From: VAZQ01 sp963821505
GTDB taxonomy: Bacteria; Pseudomonadota; Alphaproteobacteria; Rhizobiales; Xanthobacteraceae
Assembly: GCA_963821505.1 (NCBI GenBank)
Contig: CAWGEH010000023.1
Location: forward strand, 46,134 to 110,133
DNA length: 64,000 bases
Reading direction: 5' to 3'
The notes beneath the pieces are model-generated. The model worked only from the letters and a program-made list of their open reading frames with translations. It did not search any database and was not told the DNA's origin. Positions within the stretch are counted from its first letter, which is position 1; each line of letters starts with the position of its first letter. The position numbers were made by a program, and so were the translations under genes. Shown piece by piece: positions 17,396 to 25,825 of this stretch.

Positions 17396-17905
17396 ATGAC
17401 GGATGTGACCGCGCGAATTCACGAGCAGCTGACCAAATGCGGCATCAGGATCGCCGCCTCGCTGCCCGACGACTGGGTCGCTCCGCTGATCGAGCGCATC
17501 GCGAGCGACAACCGGATCCGCCACGTGCCGGTGGCGCGCGAGGCGGAGGCGATCGCGATCTGCAGCGGCGCATTCTTCGGCGGTGTGCGTTCGGTGGCGC
17601 TGATGGGCGCGACCGGTCTCCTCACCTGCACCGGCGAGCTCGCGACCCTCAACCTGCGCCACCAGATTCCCGTCTTCCTGATCGTGAGCCAGCGCGGCTC
17701 GATCGACGACCACCGCATCTACCAGGAGGTGCAGGGCCGGCGCACCATCCCTTTGCTGCAGACGTTGGACTTTCCCTATCACATCATCGATCGGCCGGAT
17801 GATGTGGGCTCGATTCCCGACGCGTTCGAAACCTGCCGGATGCAGAAGCGGCCGTTCGTCCTGTTCCTCACCCGGCGGCTGGTGAAAGGGGAGGGGGCAT
17901 CATGA
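17396..17905 (+). CDS. ThDP-dependent decarboxylase, alpha (PYR-domain) subunit
   Basis: 169 residues comprising only the N-terminal pyrimidine-binding domain of a ThDP enzyme, like the ComD half of sulfopyruvate decarboxylase or the N-half of phosphonopyruvate decarboxylase. REAEAIAICSGAFFGG contains the catalytic Glu that activates the ThDP aminopyrimidine, and ALMGATGLLTCTGELATLN and VFLIVSQRGSIDD are typical of the family. It needs the beta subunit encoded immediately downstream (ATGA overlap). The likely reaction is decarboxylation of a 2-oxo acid to an aldehyde. Confidence 0.85.
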   Translation: MTDVTARIHEQLTKCGIRIAASLPDDWVAPLIERIASDNRIRHVPVAREAEAIAICSGAFFGGVRSVALMGATGLLTCTGELATLNLRHQIPVFLIVSQRGSIDDHRIYQEVQGRRTIPLLQTLDFPYHIIDRPDDVGSIPDAFETCRMQKRPFVLFLTRRLVKGEGAS

Positions 17906-18504
17906 GGGCCCGCGAGGCGATCGATGTTCTCGCCCGCCATCGCGGCGAGGCGGTCGCGGTCTGCGCGCTGGGGATGGCGGCCAACGAATGGTGGGCTGCG
18001 ACCAAGGGCGAAGACAGCTTCTACATGCATGGCGCCATGGGCTTTGCCGCGAGCTTTGCGCTCGGGCTCGCGCTGTCGCTGCCGCAGGTGCCGGTTTGGC
18101 TGATCAATGCCGATGGTTCGCTGTGCATGAATCTCGGCTGCCTGCTGACCGAGGCGTCCCAGTCGGCGACGAACCTCAAGCATTTCGTCGTCGCCAACGG
18201 CGTCTACCAGACCGTGGGCGCGCTGCCGATGGTGAATGAGGGCCGCGCTGACTATGCCGCCATCGCGCGCGCCGCGGGATTTCCCCGCGCGCGCACGATC
18301 GCAGCGCTCGACGATCTGGAGCGGCAATTGCCCGCCATCGCCGCCGAGGACGGCCCCTCGCTGACCGTGCTGCAGGTCGCGCCGGAAACCGGCTTCCTGC
18401 GCACTCCGCCGATGACCTACGAGGGACCGGAGATGAAATATCGCTTTGGCCGCGCGCTCGAGCGCCGTTTCGGCATCGAGGTGTTCGGCCCGCAGGGGTA
18501 TTGA
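17902..18504 (+). CDS. ThDP-dependent decarboxylase, beta (PP-domain) subunit
   Basis: 200 residues forming the C-terminal ThDP pyrophosphate domain (ComE-like). FYMHGAMGFAASFALGLAL starts the domain. The Mg-ThDP motif is present as NADGSLCMNLGCL ending in VVANGVYQ; the usual GDG is ADG here. GGGGAGGGGGC precedes the ATG, which overlaps the alpha stop. The two subunits together equal a sulfopyruvate/phosphonopyruvate-type decarboxylase. Upstream RidA and the divergent 2-hydroxy-acid-type oxidase would suit a pathway making and decarboxylating a 2-oxo acid; substrate is unproven. Confidence 0.85.
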   Translation: MRAREAIDVLARHRGEAVAVCALGMAANEWWAATKGEDSFYMHGAMGFAASFALGLALSLPQVPVWLINADGSLCMNLGCLLTEASQSATNLKHFVVANGVYQTVGALPMVNEGRADYAAIARAAGFPRARTIAALDDLERQLPAIAAEDGPSLTVLQVAPETGFLRTPPMTYEGPEMKYRFGRALERRFGIEVFGPQGY

Positions 18505-18533
18505 GCGGCCACTGTAGAGCCAACACCGAGATC

Positions 18534-18679
18534 CGTAGGGTGGGCATTGCGCGCTGCCGGTTCTATCATCAGCACTAGCGTGCGGGCGCAATGCCCACGC
18601 GTTCGTTCGCGTGGGCAAAATCGCTAGCGCTACGAATACGATTTGTTGCTTCTCAGCAGGCGATTTTGCCCACCCTACG
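18534..18679. repeat. GTAGGGTGGGCA-type hairpin repeat, copy A
   Basis: A 146-base element bounded by CGTAGGGTGGGCA and TGCCCACCCTACG, with inner arms GGGCGCAATGCCCACGCG and CGCGTGGGCAAAATCGCT. A close second copy is at 44585-44731 and a diverged one at 22792-22960. It lies between the ThDP decarboxylase and amidohydrolase genes. Confidence 0.8.
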
Positions 18680-18736
18680 CGTCATTGTGCGCCGGGATGG
18701 GGAGCGGCTGCTGCTGCGAACCCAGAGCGCCCGCCG

Positions 18737-19897
18737 ATGCCGAACGAAGTGACGATAGACTCAGTCTCCCTGCCGGGCCGCGGCGGCGTGTTCAGCGTGA
18801 CGTTGCGCAACGGATCGATCGCGGCCATTCGTCCGGTCGAGAAAACCAGCGAAGCGGCTTGGCTTGCGCTGCCGGGCCTGGTGAATCTGCACGCCCATGC
18901 CGATCGCGCCTACACCGTGCAATCGTTCCGCCCGCGCTCGTTCGCGGATGCGCTGGCGGCGGCGGCCGCGGCGCGCGCGGCGTTCACCGCCGGCGACGTG
19001 GAGGCGCGGGCCACGCGCTTGTTCGAGCGGTCGCTCGGCTACGGGGTCACCCGCATGCGCACGCACACCGACGTCGACGCCATCGTCGAGCTGCGGTCGA
19101 TGCAGGGCGTCCTGGCGGCAAAGCGGCAGATGGCCGACAGGCTCGACGTCGACGTCATCGCGTTCTCGACCTCGAGAAACGATCTTGGCGAGTCCTCGGC
19201 GGTCGACCGACTGAAGCGCGCGGTCGGGATGGGCGCCGACTTGCTCGGTGCCAGCCTCAATGCCAGCGCCGACCCGCCGCGCGCGCTGGCGGCGCTGCTC
19301 GATCTGGCGGAGCAATCCGGGCTGCGGGTTGACATCCATCTCGACGAGCACCTCGAGCCGGACAGGATGCTGTCGGGTCTGGTCGCCGAGGCGGTCATCG
19401 CGCGCGGCCTGCAAGGCCGCGTGACGCTGAGCCACATGTGCGTGCTGGCGACGCTCGACGCGACGGCCGCGAGCAGGCTCATCGAAAAGCTCGCCCGCGC
19501 CGGCGTCACGGTCGTGGCCCTGCCGGCGGCCAATCTGTTCCTGCAGGATCGCGGTGATCGCAGCCCGATCCGGCGCGGCCTGACGCTTGCACGCGAACTG
19601 CTCGCCGCCGGCGTCGGCGTCCGCTGCGGAACCGACAATGTCAGGGACTGGTTCTACCCGTTCGGCGACGGCGACATGCTGGAGACCGCGCTGTTAGCCG
19701 CGATCGCGGCGCACCTCGACGATCCGGCGGACCTCATCGCCGCCATCTGCGATGGACGCCGCGCGATCGAGGAGGGAGATCCCGCCGATCTCGTCCTCAT
19801 CCCGGCGTCGTCTTTCGACGACGCGCTGGCGCGGCGACCGACCGCGCGCATCGTGTTCAAGGCCGGGCGGCAGGTCGCGGGGCCTGCCCTGGCATGA
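18737..19897 (+). CDS. Cytosine deaminase-like amidohydrolase
   Basis: 386 residues of the amidohydrolase TIM-barrel superfamily, CodA-like. Metal ligands are visible: the HxH pair in LPGLVNLHAHADRAYT (His52, His54), His and Glu in DIHLDEHLEPD, His in LSHMCVLA, and the late Asp in CGTDNVRDWFYPFGDGD, a block typical of cytosine deaminases. It would deaminate a pyrimidine, triazine or isoguanine-like ring. ATG 18737 is used; upstream in-frame sequence belongs to the palindromic repeat. It stands alone between two repeats, but its role fits the nucleobase catabolism of the rest of the window. Confidence 0.85.
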   Translation: MPNEVTIDSVSLPGRGGVFSVTLRNGSIAAIRPVEKTSEAAWLALPGLVNLHAHADRAYTVQSFRPRSFADALAAAAAARAAFTAGDVEARATRLFERSLGYGVTRMRTHTDVDAIVELRSMQGVLAAKRQMADRLDVDVIAFSTSRNDLGESSAVDRLKRAVGMGADLLGASLNASADPPRALAALLDLAEQSGLRVDIHLDEHLEPDRMLSGLVAEAVIARGLQGRVTLSHMCVLATLDATAASRLIEKLARAGVTVVALPAANLFLQDRGDRSPIRRGLTLARELLAAGVGVRCGTDNVRDWFYPFGDGDMLETALLAAIAAHLDDPADLIAAICDGRRAIEEGDPADLVLIPASSFDDALARRPTARIVFKAGRQVAGPALA

Positions 19898-20204
19898 TCT
19901 CGCGTCCAATATGCCCGCGTTGACGGATGCGTGCTGAATGTTCGGGCCTTTAGAGCGCATCCCGATTGGATCAAATCGTGATGCGCTCTAGATTCTTCGA
20001 TTTTGCGCATGTTCTGTTCGGAAAACCGGTTCCCACTTTTCCGGAACATGCGCTAGCGCATCTGCAGCGGCTGCTGGTTCGCCTTCGGCCTGCTGCGTTA
20101 ACGAAGATCGGCCTTTGTCCGGAGTTTGCTGGTCCACTTCGAGCGGGTGGGCGTATGATGGCGGGTGGTGGCGTCGCCGCCTCCCAACAGCGTGAGCACT
20201 GCTC
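19898..20204. other. 307-base intergenic region
   Basis: Holds the first 103-bp palindromic repeat (19952-20054) and about 150 bases upstream of the DUF4239 gene in which I see no clear promoter or gene. Confidence 0.5.
19952..20054 (+). repeat. 103-bp palindromic repeat, copy 1
   Basis: Starts AGAGCGCATCCCGATT, pairs with GTGATGCGCTCT, then has TTCGATTTTGCGCATGTTC and the arm pair GTTCGGAAAACCGG / CCACTTTTCCGGAACATG. Near-identical copies lie at 50370, 52667 and 54598, all in the same orientation, with a decayed copy at 36001. It resembles the intergenic palindromes widespread in Rhizobiales. Confidence 0.9.
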
Positions 20205-21041
20205 ATGTCATTGCTCGATTTTCTTCAAAACCTTCCACTTCCGAGCTTATTCGCGGCGACGGTCGGTCTCGGGCTTGTTCTATGCTGGGCGATACTTGGT
20301 CTGGTTCGGCTCGGCATCAGGTTGTTCGGATTTGATCCCGCGAAATCGGTGCCTATCCACGATCTCGTCACCGTGACCAGCATCATGTTCGCGCTCATGC
20401 TCTCGTTCGCGGCCGCGGGGATCTGGAACGATTGGGTTCAGGCGCGCAGCGCGGTGCAACGCGAGGCGCTCGCGCTCGAAAATGTGCTGGCCCTCGCGGA
20501 CGGCTTGCCCCCGGAGCGGGCAGCCAAGGTCAGAGCGGGCGTGATCGGCTACGCGAAGGCGGCGGCGGAGCACGAATGGCCGGCGATGGCGCGGCAGGTC
20601 GACATGGACGATCCGCTCTACGCGGTCTCGGACCGCGCGCTCGTGAGCCTGATCTCCGAGCTGTCGCACGAAGCCGTCGCGCCGGGTTCCTCGCCTGTCT
20701 CAACGATGTTGCTGCCGCAGATTTTCGAAGCACGCAGCGCTCGCCTTGCGCGGTTGACGTTGGCGAGCTCGGGTTTGTCCGGTGTCCTATGGCTTGCTTT
20801 GACGGTCCTCGTCGCGATCACGCTGGTGGCCGTCGTATTGGTCTACAACGACCATGGTGGAACTCAAATTTTGGCCGCGAACCTGTGCGCGCTGGCCGCT
20901 GCGGTGGCGCTGTTTGTGATCCTTGCGCACGATCGGCCCTTCATGGGCGTGGTATCCGTGAGCCCCAGGCCGCTTCTGCAATTGGCTGCCAAGGCGGATG
21001 TCGGGATTTCCCGCGTCGGAGCGCAACCGGAAGCCAGGTAG
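20205..21041 (+). CDS. Membrane protein of the DUF4239 (bestrophin-like) family
   Basis: 278 residues. Two N-terminal membrane segments (about 12-38 and 50-75), a soluble helical middle region with AVQREALALENVLALADGLPP, typical of DUF4239, and two or three C-terminal membrane segments (about 187-212 and 222-240). Function is unknown; a bestrophin-like channel fold has been suggested for the family. It is a single gene flanked by a repeat and by a convergent ABC operon. Family assignment rests on the membrane layout and the conserved V-x-x-E-A-x-x-L stretch, so it is moderately sure. Confidence 0.65.
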   Translation: MSLLDFLQNLPLPSLFAATVGLGLVLCWAILGLVRLGIRLFGFDPAKSVPIHDLVTVTSIMFALMLSFAAAGIWNDWVQARSAVQREALALENVLALADGLPPERAAKVRAGVIGYAKAAAEHEWPAMARQVDMDDPLYAVSDRALVSLISELSHEAVAPGSSPVSTMLLPQIFEARSARLARLTLASSGLSGVLWLALTVLVAITLVAVVLVYNDHGGTQILAANLCALAAAVALFVILAHDRPFMGVVSVSPRPLLQLAAKADVGISRVGAQPEAR

Positions 21042-21109
21042 GAGCGCGCGACCTCGCGATGCCGCTCATTGGGCGGCGGGCGCAGGGAAGTGGCGCGCCG
21101 GTCGCCCGC

Positions 21110-21883
21110 TCATGTCTCCGACAGCACGCCCAGCGCCAGAAAGTGGCGCCGGATCCGCTCCACGTGCTCGACGAAGCGCGCCTCGCTGCGGGTGTGGGCA
21201 CCGCGCGGACGGGGCAGGTCGTTGGTGACGATGTCGGCGATGCGGCCCGGGCGCGACGACATCACCACCACGCGGTCGGACAACAGGACTGCTTCCTCGA
21301 TGCTGTGGGTGATGAAGAGCACGGTGTTGCGGTCGCGCAGCCACATGCGCTGGAGATCGAGGTTCATCTGCTCGCGCGTGAGCGCGTCGAGCGCACCGAA
21401 AGGTTCGTCCATCAGCAACAGCCCCGGGTCTTGCACGAGCGCGCGGCAGATCGCAACGCGCTGTCGCATGCCGCCCGACAGTTCCGCCGGATACTTGTCT
21501 TCGAACTCCTCCAGCCCGACCGAACGCAGCAGATCCCGCGCCTTTCGGCGATGGGTCGCTGGGTCGAGCTTCTTGATTTCCACCGGCAGCAGCACGTTCG
21601 CGAGCACGGTGCGCCAGTCGAGCAGAACGTCGCGCTGAAAGACGACCGCGACGTTGCCGACCGCGCCCTTCACCGGCATGCCGCCAACCTCGATCACGCC
21701 GGTGGTCGGCGGGATCAAGCCGGAAACGAGCATCAGCAGGGTGCTCTTGCCGCAGCCGCTCGGTCCGACGATCGACACGAATTCGCCAGCACCGATGGAG
21801 AGATCGATCTCGCCGAGCGCGTGAACCTCGCCGCCGCGGGCGCTCAGGTAGCGCTTGGTGACGGCGGAAATCCTGATCGGCAC
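21110..21883 (-). CDS. ABC importer ATPase (SsuB/TauB-like)
   Basis: 257 residues. Walker A GPSGCGKST (residues 40-48), Q-loop VVFQRD, signature ELSGGMRQRV, Walker B LLLMDEPFGALD and the switch His in FITHSIEEA are all intact. It energises the importer with the permease (21949) and binding protein (22980) encoded upstream on the same strand. The start is GTG 21883. The order is binding protein, permease, ATPase, as in NMT1/THI5-type nitrogen or pyrimidine-precursor importers. The substrate is unknown; the sigma-54-like site before the operon and divergent xdhAB favour a nitrogenous compound. Confidence 0.92.
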   Translation of the reverse strand: MPIRISAVTKRYLSARGGEVHALGEIDLSIGAGEFVSIVGPSGCGKSTLLMLVSGLIPPTTGVIEVGGMPVKGAVGNVAVVFQRDVLLDWRTVLANVLLPVEIKKLDPATHRRKARDLLRSVGLEEFEDKYPAELSGGMRQRVAICRALVQDPGLLLMDEPFGALDALTREQMNLDLQRMWLRDRNTVLFITHSIEEAVLLSDRVVVMSSRPGRIADIVTNDLPRPRGAHTRSEARFVEHVERIRRHFLALGVLSET

Positions 21884-21948
21884 CCCCGCGCGAGATTCCG
21901 GCGGCGCCTCGTCCGAGCCGATCGTCGCCGATCATGTTGTGCACGATC

Positions 21949-22761
21949 CTACTCTGCCACTTCCGTGGCCACGCGGCTCCACGGCAGCGCGATGCGCTCG
22001 GCCCAGGCCACGGCGTTGAACAGAAGCACGCCCAGCAGCGAGAGCACGACGACGGCGGCGAACAGCAGCGGGGTATCGAGCCGGACCTGGGCGATGAGCT
22101 GGAGATAGCCCAATCCGTACTCGGCCGCGATGAATTCGCCGACGGTCGCTCCCACCACCGCCTGTCCCATCCCGACCTTGAGCCCGCCGAAGATCGACGG
22201 CAACGCCTTCGGAAGCCTGATCTTGAGGAAGGTCGTGAGCTCGCTCGCGCCCATCGATTGCACGAGGTAGATCATCTCCTTTTCGGCCGAGCGCATGCCG
22301 ATCACGGAATTGATGACGATGGGAAAGAACGAGATCAGAAAGGCGACCATCACCTTGGGCATGATGCCGTAGCCCAGCCATATCACCAGGATGGGCGCGA
22401 GCGCGACCTTGGGAATGGTCTGCAGCGATACCATGAAGGGAAATGCGACACGCTCGAAGATGCGTGAATAGACCACCGCGACCGCGAGCGGGATGGCAAT
22501 GACGACGCTGAGCCCGAAGCCGAGCAGGATCTCCTGCAAGGTCACGAACGCGTTCACGAGCAGCAGCTGCCAGGACACGACGATCTTGGCGACGATCACC
22601 GACGGGCTCGGCAGGATGTAGTCCGGCACGGCGAGGGCGCGGACTGCGGCCTCCCACAGTGCGAACACGACGGCGAAGATCGCCAGCACCGGACCGTTGC
22701 GGCCGATCCATGCGGCAAGCCGGCCGGAGGGCGCAGACGACGTCGCGGCGATGATGGTCAT
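21949..22761 (-). CDS. ABC importer permease (SsuC/TauC-like)
   Basis: 270 residues with about six membrane segments. The EAA-type coupling motif is SMGASELTTFLKIRLPKALP at about 182-201. The start is ATG 22761 after GAAGAGAT; in-frame sequence further upstream is repeat-derived. It forms the inner-membrane channel, probably as a homodimer, for the importer with its neighbours. A diverged GTGGGCA repeat sits in the 218-nt gap to the binding-protein gene, so the operon may be partly uncoupled at this point. Confidence 0.9.
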   Translation of the reverse strand: MTIIAATSSAPSGRLAAWIGRNGPVLAIFAVVFALWEAAVRALAVPDYILPSPSVIVAKIVVSWQLLLVNAFVTLQEILLGFGLSVVIAIPLAVAVVYSRIFERVAFPFMVSLQTIPKVALAPILVIWLGYGIMPKVMVAFLISFFPIVINSVIGMRSAEKEMIYLVQSMGASELTTFLKIRLPKALPSIFGGLKVGMGQAVVGATVGEFIAAEYGLGYLQLIAQVRLDTPLLFAAVVVLSLLGVLLFNAVAWAERIALPWSRVATEVAE

Positions 22762-22791
22762 GATGATCTCTTCACGAGGGAATGAGAGAAC

Positions 22792-22960
22792 CGTAGGGCC
22801 AAGGGTGCAACATCGATCGCTCCAACGCGTAAGGCGGAGCGCGCCTTTGCCCACGCGTCAACATCGCCCGCGTCGGGCGATCGCGCGTGGGCACGGCGCT
22901 GGATCGTTTGTGCGGCGAGAGCTGACGTCGGGGCTCGCGCCTTTGCCCACCCCATGGGCT
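22792..22960. repeat. GTAGGGTGGGCA-type hairpin repeat, diverged copy C
   Basis: Contains CCGTAGGGCC, TTTGCCCACGCG paired with CGCGTGGGCA, and GCCTTTGCCCACCCCATGGG. It is recognisable as the family of 18534 and 44585 but rearranged. It lies between binding-protein and permease genes of one ABC operon, where the hairpins could tune relative transcript levels. Confidence 0.6.
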
Positions 22961-22979
22961 CACGGGGTCAAGGGCGATC

Positions 22980-24005
22980 CTACTGCAGATACTGGTTGGT
23001 ATAGTACGCGCTCAGCGGCTTCACCTCGGATATGGCGCCCGTTTCCTTCAGCAGCGTCAGGTTGGCCTGCCAATCCGCCGCGTCCTGCCAGCCGATCGGC
23101 TTGCCCGCCGGCGCGTTGGTGGACACGACCGTCGCTTCGACCTGCCGTTCGAGAACCTCGGGGTCCTCGGGCACTTTCAGGTACTTGGCCATGGTCTGGG
23201 CTGCCGCCTTCGGATCGGCCATGGCATCGCGATAGCCCTTGGCGGTCGCGCGCAGAAGCTTCTTGACGGTCTCCGCATTCTGCTCGGCGAACGCATTGCC
23301 GACGATCATCGACGCGCCCAGCAGGTTCAAGCCGAAATCCGAGACTCGCAAGACATTGAACTTCACGCCGGCACGCTTTTCGATTTGCGGCCATTCGTTG
23401 CTGAGATAAACCGACATCACGTCGATCTTGCGGGTGAGGAACTGGGCGGTCCGGGCGGAAGCATCCATCTGGATCTGCTGGATCTTGCCGATGTCGACAT
23501 TGTTGATCCGGGTGAACGGGCCCAGCATGTCGCCGAAGGTCTCGCCGACCGATATCGCCAGCCGCTTGCCTTCGAGATCCTTCGGCGCCTTGAGCGGCAC
23601 GTCGGGGAAGGAGATCACCCCCATCGGCGCCTTGGTCTGGTAGAGCGCGACGACCTTGACCGGCAGCCCCTGGCTCACGGCCTGCGCGGCGGAAACCGCC
23701 GGGCCGTAGCCGAATTTCTCGTTGCCGCTGGCCAGCAATTTGAGCACGGTCTGGGCACCGGAGCCTTCGGCGAGATCGACATCGAGACCTTCGGCCTTGT
23801 AGTAGCCCCTGTCCAAGGCGACGAAGAGCGGCGCATACTCGCCTTTGAGCTTCCAGGTGAAGCGCACCGTCACTTTTTCCGGAGCTTGCGCGAAAGCCGG
23901 TTGCAACGCCGCGGTTGCAAGCACGATCCCGAGCCCCGCGACTGCGACAATGGCACGCGGCTGCGGCGCTGCGGGTCGGGCTCCGGATCTGGCTGCGGGT
24001 CTCAC
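22980..24005 (-). CDS. ABC substrate-binding protein (NMT1/THI5-like)
   Basis: 341 residues. Start GTG 24005 is chosen because GGGAGAGG lies 7-8 bases upstream. A twin-Arg-free signal peptide with a long hydrophobic core (AIVAVAGLGIVLATAAL) ends near AFAQ. The mature protein has VTVRFTWKLKGEYAPLFVALDRGYYKAEGLDV, the NMT1 hallmark (split here only by family convention into WKLKGEYAPLF and ALDRGYYKAEGL), and FGYGPAVSAAQAVSQGLPV. It captures a pyrimidine-like or other nitrogenous solute in the periplasm for the co-encoded permease and ATPase. A sigma-54-like promoter lies about 100 nt upstream. Confidence 0.88.
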   Translation of the reverse strand: MRPAARSGARPAAPQPRAIVAVAGLGIVLATAALQPAFAQAPEKVTVRFTWKLKGEYAPLFVALDRGYYKAEGLDVDLAEGSGAQTVLKLLASGNEKFGYGPAVSAAQAVSQGLPVKVVALYQTKAPMGVISFPDVPLKAPKDLEGKRLAISVGETFGDMLGPFTRINNVDIGKIQQIQMDASARTAQFLTRKIDVMSVYLSNEWPQIEKRAGVKFNVLRVSDFGLNLLGASMIVGNAFAEQNAETVKKLLRATAKGYRDAMADPKAAAQTMAKYLKVPEDPEVLERQVEATVVSTNAPAGKPIGWQDAADWQANLTLLKETGAISEVKPLSAYYTNQYLQ

Positions 24006-24110
24006 GGTTTCACCTCTCCCTCTTGTCGGTGGGTTGCCGCTCGCGGAGCAAAGCGCCATTCTGGATCGTCGCCTCGCCTTTCGCCGCAGGGCGGCGTCGA
24101 GCGCCGTAAA

Positions 24111-24127
24111 TGCACCATTCGTGCCAG
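24111..24127 (-). promoter_or_regulatory. Sigma-54-like promoter of the 24005 binding-protein operon
   Basis: On the minus strand CTGGCACGAATGGTGCA matches YTGGCACGrNNNTTGCW except for one base (GTGC for TTGC). The -24 element is perfect and the spacing exact. Transcription would start near 24100, about 95 nt before the GTG. Confidence 0.65.
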
Positions 24128-24319
24128 CCCGGGCGCAACAATCAGGCGGAGCGCTCCGGAAGGCCGGATGGTGGTGTTGGCAGAACGCTGGGCGATGTTG
24201 CCGGACGAGCCCGATCCTGCCAAGGGCCGTGCGGCGGTTGACGCCAAAAAAGTGTGCAAGCCCGTGCGTTGCAAGGCGAGGGCCGTCATTCGCAATGCTG
24301 TCGTTCGCGGGGGCGCGGC

Positions 24320-24336
24320 TTGGTGGGGGCCTTGCA
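24320..24336 (+). promoter_or_regulatory. Weak sigma-54-like site before xdhA
   Basis: TTGGTGGGGGCCTTGCA has GG and a perfect TTGCA at correct spacing, but the -24 element lacks the CAC. The start point would be near 24347, 45 nt before the xdhA ATG. A GC-rich sequence can give this by chance. Confidence 0.3.
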
Positions 24337-24391
24337 AGCCATGTCTCCGGTTGCCGCCTTCACGGCGCGGGATACGATGTGAGCACTTGCC

Positions 24392-25825
24392 ATGACAGCG
24401 GTGCGGTTCCTGTTGAACGGAAAGCCTTGCGGCGAGGACAATGCGCCGCCCACCATGACCGTGCTCGATTGGCTTCGCACCCGTGCGCATCTCACCGGAA
24501 CCAAGGAAGGCTGCGCGGAGGGCGATTGTGGCGCCTGCTCCATTGTCCTTGGCCGCAGCGTCGACGGATCGCTGCAATTCCGGGCGGTGAATTCCTGCCT
24601 GATGATGCTGCCGCAGATCGACAATTGCGCCGTCCTCACGGTCGAGGGCTTGGCGGCGCCGGACGGCACGCTTCATCCAGTGCAGCAGGCGATGATCGAC
24701 ACCGATGCCACGCAGTGCGGCTTCTGCACGCCCGGCTTCGTGATGGCGATGTTCGCCTTCCATCACGGCCGCGAACCGGCGGACAACGCGATCATTCATG
24801 AAGCGCTTGCCGGCAATCTCTGCCGCTGCACCGGTTATCGCTCGATCGTGGAGGCGTGTCGGCGCATCGCGCGAGGAGGCCCCGATCGCTTCGTTTCCGA
24901 GGCACCGGCGCTGGCGGATGCGCTCTCGGCGCTATCGCCATGCGCGGACTATCGCTACGGCGGGCAGGTCTTTCTCGCGCCGCGCTCGCTCGCGGCGCTG
25001 CTCGCGGCGATGGCGCAGGACCCCGATGCCGTCCTGCTCGCCGGCGGCACCGATCTCGGGTTGCGCGTGAGCAAGGATCGCGAGGCCCTACCGATCGTGA
25101 TCGCGCTCGCGGCCGTCCAGGAGCTGCGCCGGATCACCACCGGTGCCGACGCGCTGGAGATCGGCGGCGCCGTGACCTACACCGAAGCATTGCCTCACTT
25201 CGATCGGCACTTTCCGTCCTTCGGGGCTCTCGTCCGCCGCATCGGCTCGCGGCAAATTCGCAACCTCGGAACCATCGCCGGCAATCTCGCGACCGCCTCG
25301 CCGATCGGGGACACGATTCCCTGCCTGATCGCGCTCGATGCCAGGGTGACGCTCGCATCGCGCGCCGGCGAGCGCGTGTTGGCCTTGGAATCCTTCATCA
25401 CCGGGTACCGCAAGACCGCGCTCGCGCCGGGCGAAGTCATCGCGGCGATCCACATTCCTTTCCTCGCAGCGGAGCAGGATTTTGCCGTCTACAAGCTGTC
25501 CAAACGCTACGATCAGGACATTTCGACCGTCATCGCCGCCTTTCGGCTCGAGCTGGACGGCGGCAAGGTCCGGGAATTGCGGGCGGCTTACGGCGGCATG
25601 GCGGCGCGCGCCACGCGGGCGACGAGCGCTGAAGCGGCGATGAGAGGCCGATCCTGGACGCCGGCCTCGCTCGCAGATATCGGCGCGTTGCTGGCGCGCG
25701 ACTTCACGCCGATCGCCGATCATCGCGGCGGCGCCGAGTATCGCCTGCGCGCGGCGGCCGGCCTGTTGCGTCGCTTCCAGCTCGAAACGTCCCTGGCCAT
25801 GCCGATGCGGGTGGAGGCGCTATGA
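24392..25825 (+). CDS. xdhA: Xanthine dehydrogenase small subunit (2Fe-2S and FAD)
   Basis: 477 residues. The plant-type [2Fe-2S] ligands are Cys41, Cys46, Cys49 and Cys69 (GTKEGCAEGDCGACS), and the second cluster ligands are Cys109, Cys112, Cys144 and Cys146 (TQCGFCTPGF and NLCRCTGYR). The FAD domain follows from about residue 185, with LLAGGTDLGLRV and RQIRNLGTIAGNLATASPIGD. It passes electrons from the molybdenum subunit to NAD+. It overlaps xdhB by four bases (ATGA). The two-subunit layout matches Rhodobacter-type XDH, which oxidises hypoxanthine and xanthine to urate. No XdhC chaperone gene is beside it. Confidence 0.95.
   Translation: MTAVRFLLNGKPCGEDNAPPTMTVLDWLRTRAHLTGTKEGCAEGDCGACSIVLGRSVDGSLQFRAVNSCLMMLPQIDNCAVLTVEGLAAPDGTLHPVQQAMIDTDATQCGFCTPGFVMAMFAFHHGREPADNAIIHEALAGNLCRCTGYRSIVEACRRIARGGPDRFVSEAPALADALSALSPCADYRYGGQVFLAPRSLAALLAAMAQDPDAVLLAGGTDLGLRVSKDREALPIVIALAAVQELRRITTGADALEIGGAVTYTEALPHFDRHFPSFGALVRRIGSRQIRNLGTIAGNLATASPIGDTIPCLIALDARVTLASRAGERVLALESFITGYRKTALAPGEVIAAIHIPFLAAEQDFAVYKLSKRYDQDISTVIAAFRLELDGGKVRELRAAYGGMAARATRATSAEAAMRGRSWTPASLADIGALLARDFTPIADHRGGAEYRLRAAAGLLRRFQLETSLAMPMRVEAL

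Larger units (their letters stand above)
24006..24391. other. 386-base divergent region between the ABC operon and xdhAB
   Basis: No gene is supported. It contains a good sigma-54-like site facing the binding-protein gene (24111-24127) and a weak one facing xdhA (24320-24336). No obvious hairpin terminator or repeat is present. Confidence 0.55.
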
